From: Prorocentrum cordatum | Taxonomy: Eukaryota > Sar > Dinophyceae > Prorocentrales > Prorocentraceae | Length of the DNA: 27,500 nucleotides | Direction: 5' to 3' | Assembly: GCA_963575745.1 (NCBI GenBank) | Contig: CAUYUJ010000931.1 | Span: 55,001 to 82,500 of the forward strand | In this document: positions 20,115-27,500 of the stretch, piece after piece | Layout: the number at the start of each line of letters is the position of its first letter | How positions within the stretch are numbered: the first letter of the stretch is position 1 | Program-made: the position numbers and the translations under genes | The notes under the pieces: generated by a model | Databases searched by the model: none | Told to the model about the DNA's origin: nothing | The model's input: only the letters and a program-made list of their open reading frames with translations

Positions 20115-20950
20115 GATCCTCCAGGGCCCCGGTCGCCGCCGGGTCTCCCTCTGAAAGGTAGTACACGTTCCTCCTGGTAGTGCTTGAAGGCGTCCTGCTC
20201 CTGCCGATCAGCCCGAAGCTTCCTGTTCGCCATTTCCTCGGTCATCAGAACCTCCAGCTCCTTCAGGTTGCTCCGGACATGCCTGCGAGCACCTTTCGTC
20301 ATGAAAACCTCGTTGTCCGCGTTCTCCATGAAAACCTCCTCGTCACTCGATGCCGTCTCCGCGGACTCTGGGTCGCTGGTGTGATAGTGGGATGTACTCA
20401 GCTCTGAATCGCCTGCGTCCTGGCCATCGTTGCTATCAGAATCGTGCGTGTCCTCCTCCTCGACGGTCTCAGCGACGCTGCGCTCATCCTTCTCCTCGTG
20501 GCTCGCAGTTCCGCTGAACATCTCGTCGGCGAGCTCGTCCTGCCCCTCAGGCTGTCCGACGGGGAAGGCACTCGCGACCGGTGCCGGGAAATCCAGCAAT
20601 GACACGCACGGATGCCCGGACGCAGCCGGGACCAACGGCTTGGTCACACCGTTCGCCGTGAAAGTACCGCTCCTGAAGCTGATTGCTGCGTCCCACTCTG
20701 CCATCTCATCAGGACCGATGAGACCTGGCACCTCGGCATCGACCTCGGAGATCACAACCTCGCCCTGCGTACCATTGATGCCAACTGTGTAGCACCACGC
20801 ACGCTCTGACAAGAGCGGCACGCCTGGGCCGAACTTGAAGTACTCCGCGCTGGTTGATGCTGTGGTACGGCACGCCCATGGCATCCAAAGTCTTCTGCAG
20901 CTCGACGTGCCACGGACGTCCACCGACAGCCCGCTTGCAGCCCGTGTCAA
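20015..20950 (-). pseudogene. Out-of-frame continuation of the gag-protease region
   Basis: The ORF has no ATG (it opens at TTG). It overlaps the end of the gag-protease ORF in the +1 frame. The plausible coding part begins with EYFKFGPG near 20850, directly where the upstream frame loses sense after SINQ. It continues the protease fold (YTVGINGTQGEV, EVPGLIGPDEM), then becomes a Glu/Asp/Ser-rich linker and a charged helical region. The next switch, to the methyltransferase-like frame, occurs near 20110-20160 around a G4C3 run. Either indel damage or programmed shifts explain this; damage is more likely because copia elements normally use one ORF. Confidence 0.65.
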
Positions 20951-23900
20951 TCATAGCCAGCCCCGCGGGCAAGACAACAAGCATGACGGACTGCTCGTCT
21001 ACCACCTTGCGGGGGCACTCCTCTCGGGTAGTGACCATGCGGGCCGCAGATCCCCCTTTTGCTGCCCAAGGGTCCGCGCCCTTTGCTGCCCAGGGGTCCG
21101 CGCCCTTTGCTGCTCCAGGGTCCGCGCGCTGCAGTGGGTCCTCCTCGTCCGCCTTGGGCTTCTCCAACGTGTAATGGATCGCCGACTTCAACGAACACTT
21201 CTTGCACTTCGCGAAGATCACGGTGCCGTTTGACTGCCATTTCAGCTCGTCCGCCGGATGAGAACACGCAGCCTGCTGCTGCATGAGCTCTGGGTCGAAC
21301 TTCGCCTTCGGACCTGGGGCCAGCCTCTCGCCGTCGAACTGCGAGTCGTACATGGCTCGGTGCATCTGCTGCTTCTCCAGGTCGCTCTGCGTGGCACCGG
21401 CACTCATGACGTAGCTCCGTCCAGAGGTAGTGACTACGCGCGGGGCTCCAGATGCGGCTGGAGATGCCGTCGCAGCGGCAGGCGCACCTGAGCTCGCGGC
21501 TCCTGGAGGCGCTGGAAGATGAGCACGTCGTCGAACTCCCTCCATGTTCTTCCACACGCTTCCGACCCCCTGCTGCTCAGGAGATGTAGGCAGTGCACGC
21601 TCTGGCAGAGGTGCCTGATCACGTCGCTTCTGCAGGCCGTCGTAGACCTCGCCTGGGTTCAATCGGGCATGCATCTCCGACTCCTGCTTCTCTATCAGCG
21701 CGAGGCGGTCCAGCAACTCAGCTTTGTCACGCTGCAAGACCTCCAGTCGTTTCTTCTCCTCGCTCTTCCTCACGTCCTCGGAGGCTCCTGCCATGACCCA
21801 GTCCTCGTCCTTAGGAGCGGCGGCGGCCTCCCCAGTCGGAGCGGCAGACGTTAGTCCTGGCACAGCTCCGTCTGGGGTGTTCCTGGGAGGTTCCCCCGGA
21901 ACATTCGATCCTTTAGTCTTCGATGCCCCCTTCGCCGACGCCGCCGCTGCGGTATCCACCGCGAATACAGGATAGGCCCTCGCAGGGCCACTGGCTGGAG
22001 AAAAGTCCGGCTTCTCGCAGCGGCGCGCGTAGAGGTTGAGGCGCGCGATGCGGTCGTTCTTCGTGATGAAGTGGATGGTTGCCGGCGGCGTCAGGTAATC
22101 CCCAAAGATGTCCTGACGCGGATGCCAGCTGCAGAAGATCTCATCCATCTCATCCGGCGTGAACGGCAGCTCCTTATCCTCACGCCGCTGATCGTCATCG
22201 TCCTCGCTGGCCTCATCCTCCTCGCTGGCCTCGGCCTCCTTCTCCACTTCCCTGCTGCTTATTGCCTTCTTCCTCTCTTTCTTCTCTTCTTTACTGCTCC
22301 TCGCCTTCTTCTTATTATCTTTCTTCTCTTCCTTCTCTTCCTTCTCACCGCGGCCTTCCGGTGTACTCCGCTTCTCCTCCTTCTCACCGCGGCCTTCCGG
22401 TGTACTCCGCAACCTCGAACGCGATGAGGCCCCCGCCTCGGGCGGAGGAGGGGCGCGATGCTCACGGAGAACAGCTCCCCGATCGCGGTGGCGGTCGTCA
22501 CGGCGATCTCGATGATGATCTTCACGATGCTTGGTGTCGCGATTCCCGCCTTCACCGCGCCGATCGTCGCGGTGCTTGGTATCGCGATTTCCGCCCATCA
22601 CGATCTTGAACATAGTTGCCGTGATCTCGTCGAGATCCACCTCAGCCGCCGTGCAAGGCTTCGACGCGGTCAGCTGCAGCCGCATGAGCCGACCCTGGAC
22701 GAAGTCGAGAGCCTCGAAGCGGCCTTGCTTGAAGAAGATGGGCTTCTTGTTCGTCACACGCTCCACGATGTGATGGACCGTAGCAAGGTCAGGAAACTCC
22801 AACTCCACGCTGTGCCCCTTTGGGTGGGTGTTGGCCAGAATGCGATGGCAACGCACGCATGCACCCTCGTCCTCCTGATCCTCCCCGCGCCTGGCAAGGG
22901 CGCGCGCACGTTCATCGTTGCCCTGTGCGGGCCCGGGGCCATCGTCGGCGTCCCGGCGTAGACTTGGCGCAGGCATGCTCTTGGGTTGAGGATTCATGAC
23001 GATCCGCCCTGGAGCATCGGCTCGGCCCTCCACCGGATGCCTCTGGGCAGGCACCGACTGGGGAGCGCGGCGCCATGGGGCGCGGCCACGACGCTCCTCG
23101 GCACTGCCTGCCATGCCGACCCAGTGGACGACCGGCCCATGCACCTGCCTGGGGGCCGGCGGCTTCGCAGAGCTCCGCTGGTTGGGCGACGCTGGCTGGC
23201 CACTCTTAGGCCCGGTCTTGTTGTACGGCTCGCGCTCGCCACTCTTCACCTTGGGGCGCTCCGGGTCGCCACGCCAGTGGCCGGGCTGATCGCAGTCAGC
23301 ACACCGGCTGTTAGCCTTGCGCTGGTCCGTCGGCGTGCGACCAGCCTGGAAGGAGCCGCTGACGTTGATCTTCCTGGGGCCCCGCTGCCGAGGGGCAACG
23401 AACCCGCGCTTCTGACGCTGTACTGCCGTCTTCTGCTTGGCCCTCCAACCGGCCAAGAACGCCTCTTGGAGATCCTCCGTCGCCTCGTACTCCTTGTCAT
23501 CAGGCCCGTCGCTGTCCGACGCCAACTCCTCTTCGACCTCGGCGCCGTCCTCGAAGATGATCCCCTCGCCAGCTCCGGGGTCTCCATCGTCCTGTTCATC
23601 TGCTTCATCTTCGTCGTGCTGCGCCTCCTCCAGGTCGCCGTCGTGTTCATCGTAGTGTTCACCGTTCTCCACCTCGTGCACATGCTGGCCAGGGCGTCCT
23701 CGAAGCACGCATGGCCTACGAGCCATGGGAGGGTGCGGATAGCGACCGCCCGAGCTCCCGGAGGAGCGCCCGTGCTCACGCTGCGCCGCCACAAACGGCG
23801 AGCGGCGAGGGAGCACCGAGCGCTTCTCGGTGTCGTGCACCTTCGAGTAGGCTGCCTTCAGCACGACCTCCATCCGCTTCGAGTCGTAGATGCCGCCGCA

Positions 23901-24539
23901 ATTGAAGAGCACCTGCGCTCGCTCCTTTTGCGACAGCCCAGCGCCACGGAGCATCTTGCTCGCCAGCGCGCGATCGCTGATCGCTGACGCGGGGTCCTCG
24001 AGCTGCAATTCCATGCGCTTCTTCCGAAGGTACGTCGTCCAATCCATGATGGGCTGCCCTGCTCGACGGTGTGCTCGCTCCCACTCCTGATGCACCTGGC
24101 CCAGGCGCTCGTGGTCCATCTTCTCGAAGGCGTCATCGTAGATAGCGAAGATAGTCTCGAGCGTATCCTCGCGTCGAAGGTCCGACGCGTCAAACACCTC
24201 GACGAGCTCCTTGGCCCGACCTGTCACCTGGCTGTAGATGATCAGGCCCAGTTCCACGTCAGAAAGCTGGTTGAGATTGCGGATGACCTCAACTGCCTTG
24301 CGCCACTCCCGGTACTTCTTGGTACTCGTACCGACGGCACCGTCGAACTCCGGGAGCTTCACCTGCGACAGCAGTAGACGTGTGCGTCTGGGACCGCTGT
24401 CGCCGCCGCGATCCCGATGCAAGGCCAAGAGCTCCCTCTGGGTCTCAGCCATCACGCGCAGGACCGCGAGCAGGTCTGGGGGACCTGCGCCGACGGAGGA
24501 CGCAGCCTCCGCGTCTGAGCCGTCGTGGCTGGCAGCCAT
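20709..24539 (-). CDS. Copia-type gag (capsid, zinc knuckle) and start of aspartic protease
   Basis: 1,276 residues from an ATG at 24539. The N-terminal 250 residues are helical with a gag capsid look (KLPEFDG, YREWRKAVE, LNQLSDVELG, MDWTTYLRKKRMEL). An acidic region and a knuckle-like CADCDQPGHWRGDPERP follow, with Cys413, Cys416 and His421. The final Cys is missing, and an Arg occurs near its place. Long charged, low-complexity stretches contain two internal tandem duplications (22339-22410 and 21057-21128). A CX~20CX2C group (CSHP...CKKC) precedes the protease motif MIDTGCKRAVGG with catalytic Asp1198. After about 20855 the frame no longer matches the protease and the last 48 residues are probably spurious. 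Confidence 0.85.
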   Translation of the reverse strand: MAASHDGSDAEAASSVGAGPPDLLAVLRVMAETQRELLALHRDRGGDSGPRRTRLLLSQVKLPEFDGAVGTSTKKYREWRKAVEVIRNLNQLSDVELGLIIYSQVTGRAKELVEVFDASDLRREDTLETIFAIYDDAFEKMDHERLGQVHQEWERAHRRAGQPIMDWTTYLRKKRMELQLEDPASAISDRALASKMLRGAGLSQKERAQVLFNCGGIYDSKRMEVVLKAAYSKVHDTEKRSVLPRRSPFVAAQREHGRSSGSSGGRYPHPPMARRPCVLRGRPGQHVHEVENGEHYDEHDGDLEEAQHDEDEADEQDDGDPGAGEGIIFEDGAEVEEELASDSDGPDDKEYEATEDLQEAFLAGWRAKQKTAVQRQKRGFVAPRQRGPRKINVSGSFQAGRTPTDQRKANSRCADCDQPGHWRGDPERPKVKSGEREPYNKTGPKSGQPASPNQRSSAKPPAPRQVHGPVVHWVGMAGSAEERRGRAPWRRAPQSVPAQRHPVEGRADAPGRIVMNPQPKSMPAPSLRRDADDGPGPAQGNDERARALARRGEDQEDEGACVRCHRILANTHPKGHSVELEFPDLATVHHIVERVTNKKPIFFKQGRFEALDFVQGRLMRLQLTASKPCTAAEVDLDEITATMFKIVMGGNRDTKHRDDRRGEGGNRDTKHREDHHRDRRDDRHRDRGAVLREHRAPPPPEAGASSRSRLRSTPEGRGEKEEKRSTPEGRGEKEEKEEKKDNKKKARSSKEEKKERKKAISSREVEKEAEASEEDEASEDDDDQRREDKELPFTPDEMDEIFCSWHPRQDIFGDYLTPPATIHFITKNDRIARLNLYARRCEKPDFSPASGPARAYPVFAVDTAAAASAKGASKTKGSNVPGEPPRNTPDGAVPGLTSAAPTGEAAAAPKDEDWVMAGASEDVRKSEEKKRLEVLQRDKAELLDRLALIEKQESEMHARLNPGEVYDGLQKRRDQAPLPERALPTSPEQQGVGSVWKNMEGVRRRAHLPAPPGAASSGAPAAATASPAASGAPRVVTTSGRSYVMSAGATQSDLEKQQMHRAMYDSQFDGERLAPGPKAKFDPELMQQQAACSHPADELKWQSNGTVIFAKCKKCSLKSAIHYTLEKPKADEEDPLQRADPGAAKGADPWAAKGADPWAAKGGSAARMVTTREECPRKVVDEQSVMLVVLPAGLAMIDTGCKRAVGGRPWHVELQKTLDAMGVPYHSINQRGVLQVRPRRAALVRACVVLHSWHQWYAGRGCDLRGRCRGARSHRS
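21057..21128 (-). repeat. Three 24-bp in-frame tandem repeats in the gag ORF
   Basis: Units at 21057, 21081 and 21105, encoding ADPWAAKG-type octapeptides on the minus strand. The length keeps the frame. Confidence 0.85.
22339..22410 (-). repeat. Two 33-bp copies at 39-bp spacing in the gag ORF
   Basis: TCCTTCTCACCGCGG...ACTCCGC occurs at 22339 and 22378, encoding RSTPEGRGEKEEK-type peptides on the minus strand. It lies in a Lys/Glu-rich region. Confidence 0.85.
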
Positions 24540-24620
24540 GGCGGCCAGCGCGGGTGGTCACAGCCACCGAAGCAGAGCACGCAGTGCGTCCGCTGGAGCT
24601 TACAAGCTCCGCTACCAATG
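24540..24620. other. Short gap upstream of the gag ATG
   Basis: 81 bases separate the gag ATG from the next minus-strand ORF. An LTR end and primer-binding site would be expected here or further upstream, but none was recognised. Confidence 0.3.
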
Positions 24621-24938
24621 TCAGTGCAGTTCTTTTAGCTCGGACCGCGCGGCAGTCCAACTGCGGGTGCAGTCCCAGGGCCCTAGGACTAGGGCCAAAA
24701 CAGCGACGGGCAGCGTGCATGCCACAAACATGAAAAGCATGTACATCATGCGTACACGGTGGCACGGGCGGCAGAGGGGCAGGGGAGTGCACTCTTCACA
24801 CTGATAACCCCAGATACTACCAGACACGGCCGCCAGCGTGTCGTTTATTTCGGCATGGTAGGTGCCGGCATTGCGGCCACCGAAGATGATCCCGATGTTG
24901 CCAGGATCGAACTCAGCTAGGAGTCCGTAGCTGCGCAT
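24621..24938 (-). CDS. Small hypothetical protein: zinc-ribbon-like CXXC pairs plus one membrane helix
   Basis: 105 residues from the ATG at 24938. The frame is open up to a GTG at 25034. The protein has a folded-looking N part (LLAEFDPGNIGIIFGGRNAG), then two Cys pairs in CEEC...CRPC spacing (CX2CX5CX2C), then a hydrophobic helix (MMYMLFMFVACTLPVAVLAL) and a short charged tail. Such small zinc-binding membrane proteins exist in many families, and I cannot name this one. It lies 5' of the gag ORF on the same strand, so it could be an exon of a host gene, or part of the retroelement leader. Composition is similar to its neighbours. It may also be a chance ORF. Confidence 0.4.
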   Translation of the reverse strand: MRSYGLLAEFDPGNIGIIFGGRNAGTYHAEINDTLAAVSGSIWGYQCEECTPLPLCRPCHRVRMMYMLFMFVACTLPVAVLALVLGPWDCTRSWTAARSELKELH

Positions 24939-25065
24939 GCGCTCCAGTAGTTGATCACAGTGTTTGGCACGGGGCGTTTGGTGGTTTAGTGGTTGCAGCG
25001 CTTGTGATGCTCGGGAAGTGCCCACCCAGAGCACGAAACAGTAGCAGCGTCAGGATACACCGGAC

Positions 25066-25095
25066 TCACTTCTATAGCGCTCACTTCTATAGTGC
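25066..25095 (+). repeat. 15-bp tandem duplication
   Basis: TCACTTCTATAGCGC followed directly by TCACTTCTATAGTGC, one mismatch. Confidence 0.85.
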
Positions 25096-25126
25096 TCACA
25101 TTGAAATTGAGGTCCGGAAGGGGCCG

Positions 25127-25292
25127 CACATGCAGGCACATGCCGCACAATCGCATGCACATGCCCATGCAAATACACAAAAGCCTCAACAGCATTGCCG
25201 CACATGCGCGCACATGCCACACCGTCCGACGCACAGCCGAATACACAGTCAAGCAAAACTCTGAAAGCCTAGACGCACATGCCCGCACATGC
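25127..25292 (+). repeat. Cluster of CACATGC heptamers
   Basis: Seven copies of CACATGC, at 25127, 25137, 25158, 25201, 25211, 25276 and 25286. Most occur in close pairs 10 bases apart and are preceded by CG or GG. No coding sense was found. Confidence 0.7.
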
Positions 25293-25299
25293 CGCAGAG

Positions 25300-25768
25300 A
25301 TGTCGCAGGCGATAGTGGAAATCCTGTATATTTAAGACAACAGAATATGCTTCCAGCCTGGCCATCTCGCATCGGGCCAGTACTGAATCGATGCGTTCAC
25401 CCATTCGATGTGAGCTGTCGCTCATCCTCGAGGTTTTCAAATTTGTTGCTGAGGAGATACATGATGTTTGTAAGTCTATCGTTGCGTTTACTGTGTAAAC
25501 TTACGCAGTAGTTACTGATGGTAGACGGCACCCTCATGGCCAGGGTCTCGCCTAGACCCCCAAGGGCGCGCTGTAGCGCGGCGGTCTGTTGTGGTGGAGT
25601 CATGGCTCCACTTATGACGTTGAGCCATGCATGTACTTCACGAACGAACTCGCGGAATGGTACGTGGCCGTAGCACCCCGCAGATGCGGATAAGAGTGAT
25701 GGGGGCGGTGTGGACGCCGTCAATCTGCGAGACTCTGGAGAAGCCCACCGCAGGCGCCAAGGTTTCAC
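25300..25768 (-). pseudogene. Broken gag fragment of a second retroelement
   Basis: On the minus strand one frame (25397-25768) contains FREFVREVHAWLNV, MTPPQQTAALQRALGG and a LEDERQ-type end, a pattern I associate with gag capsids of dinoflagellate retroelements (from memory, not searched). The frame stops at 25397. The next segment (25300-25398: GERIDSVLARCEMARLEA...) continues the same kind of sequence in another frame, consistent with one extra base near 25399. No start codon, no pol region and no RNA-binding motif are present. The sequence dissolves into the CACATGC cluster at its 3' side and into the minisatellite at its 5' side. Confidence 0.55.
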
Positions 25769-25804
25769 ACATTATACAACGATCCCGCCGCAGGCGCCGA
25801 TATT

Positions 25805-26098
25805 TTCGGGTCGCGGATGGGTCGCGGGTGGGTCGACAAGTGGGTCGCGGGTGGGTCGCCGGGTGAGTCGCGGGTGGATCGCGGGTGGGTCGCGGGGTGG
25901 GTCGCGGGGTGGGTAGCGGGTGGGTCGCGGGGTGGATCGCGGGTGGGTCGCAGGTGGATTGCGGGTGGGTCGCGGTGTGGGTCGCGGGTGGGTCGTGGGT
26001 CGGGTCGCGGGTGGGTCGAAAGGTGGGTCGCGGGCGGGTCGCGGGGTGGGTCGCGGGGTGGATCGCGGGATGGGTCGCGGGTGGGTCGCGGGCGGGAC
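25805..26098 (+). repeat. GC-rich minisatellite of about 12-13 bp
   Basis: More than twenty variants of GGGTCGCGGGTG / GGTCGCGGGGTG. All frames are open, giving Trp/Val/Gly/Arg repeats on plus and Pro/Thr/His/Arg repeats on minus. These are not genes. Confidence 0.95.
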
Positions 26099-26102
26099 GA
26101 CG

Positions 26103-26220
26103 ACAACAAACAACAACAACAACAACAACAAGAAACACAACAACAACAACAACAACAACAACAGCAACAACAACAACAGCAACAGCAACAGCAACAACAA
26201 CAACAACAACGCAACAACGC
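26103..26220 (+). repeat. CAA/TTG trinucleotide microsatellite with CAG interruptions
   Basis: A near-continuous CAA array with AGAAACA and CAG interruptions. It directly follows the minisatellite. Confidence 0.95.
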
Positions 26221-27500
26221 AACAAGCACAATCCCCAGCACGGATCCCCACTTTAGCCACGCAGCCAGGGACAATGAATGACCGTTCGGCCCCCTCACTC
26301 TGACCTGCGGGGTCCCAGTGGGGACCTCGGGTACATGTTTCGCCCACTCCCTTCAGCATGTACCCCACGACCAAGCCAAACACACACATATCCAAATATA
26401 CTGACCTTGGCATAACGCACTTTGAGATTGTAGTTGATGGTGTCATGGTCGGTGTTTTCGGTAGCTCACGCATCCACTAGGTTACGACTGGGTGTGTGGG
26501 GCTGACGTGGCCGTCAGTCTGCGAATGGGCGTAGGGGTTGAGCCTGCACGTGGCGTGTTGCCACGCGGTGGGGGGATAGAATAATAATAACATCACGTAT
26601 TGCAAACTGGTTGAAAGGTCGTGGGGGCATGCTGGCTGACAGCCGGCGCCGTTGGCAATAGCACGCGATATAAGAACCAGCCGCGTAAGCATGAGGCCAG
26701 CTCCGGCTGCCAAGCTCAAAGCGGATGCCCGAGGGTGCAAGCCGAGAACCTGCTTGGGATGACGTCGCATGTACACTTGTCATGAGCAAAACGGTAAACG
26801 AAAGACAAGACATAATATGAGAAAATGCACCATCGAAGGATGTGGACGCCTCGTATATCCGTTACCCGGGTGCGATAGCACCTCGCTGGCGCGAGGTAAT
26901 TCGTCAAATAGGACAGCGATGTCTTGAACCAGACAGCGGTGGACGTAGGCAAGACGCTCGCTATGCTCGCCTTTGCCCCTTTAGTCTTCCTTCAAAGTGG
27001 GCCCATGTCTTGAGGGAGGAGGACGAGGAGGATGACCAGGACGACGACGAGGAGAAGAGGATCGAGGAGGAGAATCGAAGACCAAGGATCAAGGAGGGTG
27101 GATCGATAGGGTAGGCTGGGACAGCGCCAACGACACATCGTCGGCGGAAGGGCCAAGCCCGCTGAGCCTTCGTAGAACGGCCCCGTGGCTTCCAAGAATG
27201 CCTCTCAGACTGCGGGTGGTTTTCTCAGACGACCCCATGGGGCGCCCCCGTTCGCGCCCCCCCTCTTGGCGCACCGCCTGGGCTCGAGCCCCCAGCCCAC
27301 CACATCTAAGACTCCTCACCTCGCCTCACGCTTCTCGCCGCGCGCCGCGCGGATGTTATCCTCGCGCCCGCGCGCCGCGCAACTTCTCAGAGAAGGGCGC
27401 CTCTCGGCCTCCCAGACCCGCGAGGCGCGCCGCGCGTCTGTCTCCGAGCTCCCGCGGGAGACTGGAAATCTCTGGACACCTCGGGCGCGAACCCGCTTAT
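26221..27500. other. Non-coding region with several short perfect inverted repeats
   Basis: No convincing gene. Inverted repeats: GGTCCC-AGTG-GGGACC (26311-26326), GGGTACATG/CATGTACCC with a 19-base loop (26329-26365), CTGACG-TGGC-CGTCAG (26502-26517), CGTGGC-GTGTT-GCCACG (26549-26565), GGCTG-A-CAGCC (26634-26644). A GA-rich run at 27013-27100 gives an acidic ORF that I regard as composition. From 27240 the sequence is very GC-rich with CGCGCCGCGC repeats and the perfect palindrome CTCCCGCGGGAG (27449-27460). Confidence 0.5.

Larger units (their letters stand above)
15519..24539 (-). mobile_element. Ty1/copia-type retrotransposon, frame-disrupted, LTRs not seen
   Basis: On the minus strand the order is gag, zinc knuckle, aspartic protease, methyltransferase-like segment, HHCC plus DDE integrase, RVT_2-type reverse transcriptase and RNase H. 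Integrase before RT is diagnostic of the copia group. Coding capacity is split over four ORFs. The frame changes near 20855 (gag-protease), near 20110-20160 and twice in 17810-17960. Motifs on both sides of each break are still recognisable, which suggests a relatively recent loss of function or recoding. Confidence 0.85.

Noticed and set aside
15243-25500. LTRs flanking the copia-type element
   Set aside because: By eye I found no direct repeat shared by 15243-15518 and 24540-25500. A dot plot would settle it.
25638-26473. Pro/Thr/His repeats, poly-Val, poly-Cys and poly-Leu ORFs
   Set aside because: These are translations of the minisatellite and CAA repeat; every frame is open.
26842-27114. 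90-residue ORF with an acidic run
   Set aside because: GTG start, no recognisable fold; the acidic run comes from GA-rich DNA.

Overview
This looks like nuclear DNA of a core dinoflagellate (inferred, not proven). The reasons are the high GC content, the near absence of ordinary genes, the dense retroelements, the long microsatellites and the style of the copia-type proteins (HHCC/DDE integrase joined to a degenerate methyltransferase-like segment). No bacterial operon, rRNA, tRNA or CRISPR array was seen.

Layout. (1) 1-13931, plus strand: a very large LINE-type retrotransposon. A partial coiled-coil ORF (1-648) is followed in the same frame by a roughly 2,730-residue polyprotein (820-9012). 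That protein carries a signal-peptide-like start, two hydrophobic segments, an ADP-ribosyltransferase-like WHGT region, a Cys-rich region and a C-terminal AP-type endonuclease. An overlapping ORF in another frame (8928-13565) encodes reverse transcriptase, a CCHC knuckle, RNase H and a long acidic/proline-rich tail. A 3' flank full of small hairpins (13566-13931) follows. (2) 13932-14215: a CT microsatellite; 14216-15242: seven copies of a roughly 152-bp satellite; 15243-15345: a TATCT-like repeat. (3) 15519-24539, minus strand: a Ty1/copia-type element in the order gag, zinc knuckle, protease, methyltransferase-like, integrase, RT, RNase H, with at least three frame breaks and no LTRs that I could see. 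(4) 24540-27500: a small zinc-ribbon/membrane ORF, a broken gag fragment of another retroelement, a CACATGC cluster, a GGGTCGCGGGTG-type minisatellite, a CAA microsatellite, and non-coding DNA rich in short perfect inverted repeats.

Most interesting signal. Inside the LINE ORFs there are eleven hairpins with the same apex: a GGCT/AGCC (or GCCT/AGGC) stem, a two-base TC or CC loop and a single unpaired C on the 5' arm. Their outer arms differ in sequence but stay paired, often over 13-17 bp. The motif is read in two codon phases, sits between protein domains, and in the first 6.6 kb recurs about every 1.1 kb. I do not recognise it as a described system. It could be a set of RNA protein-binding or packaging hairpins, or a family of palindromic insertions tolerated inside ORFs.
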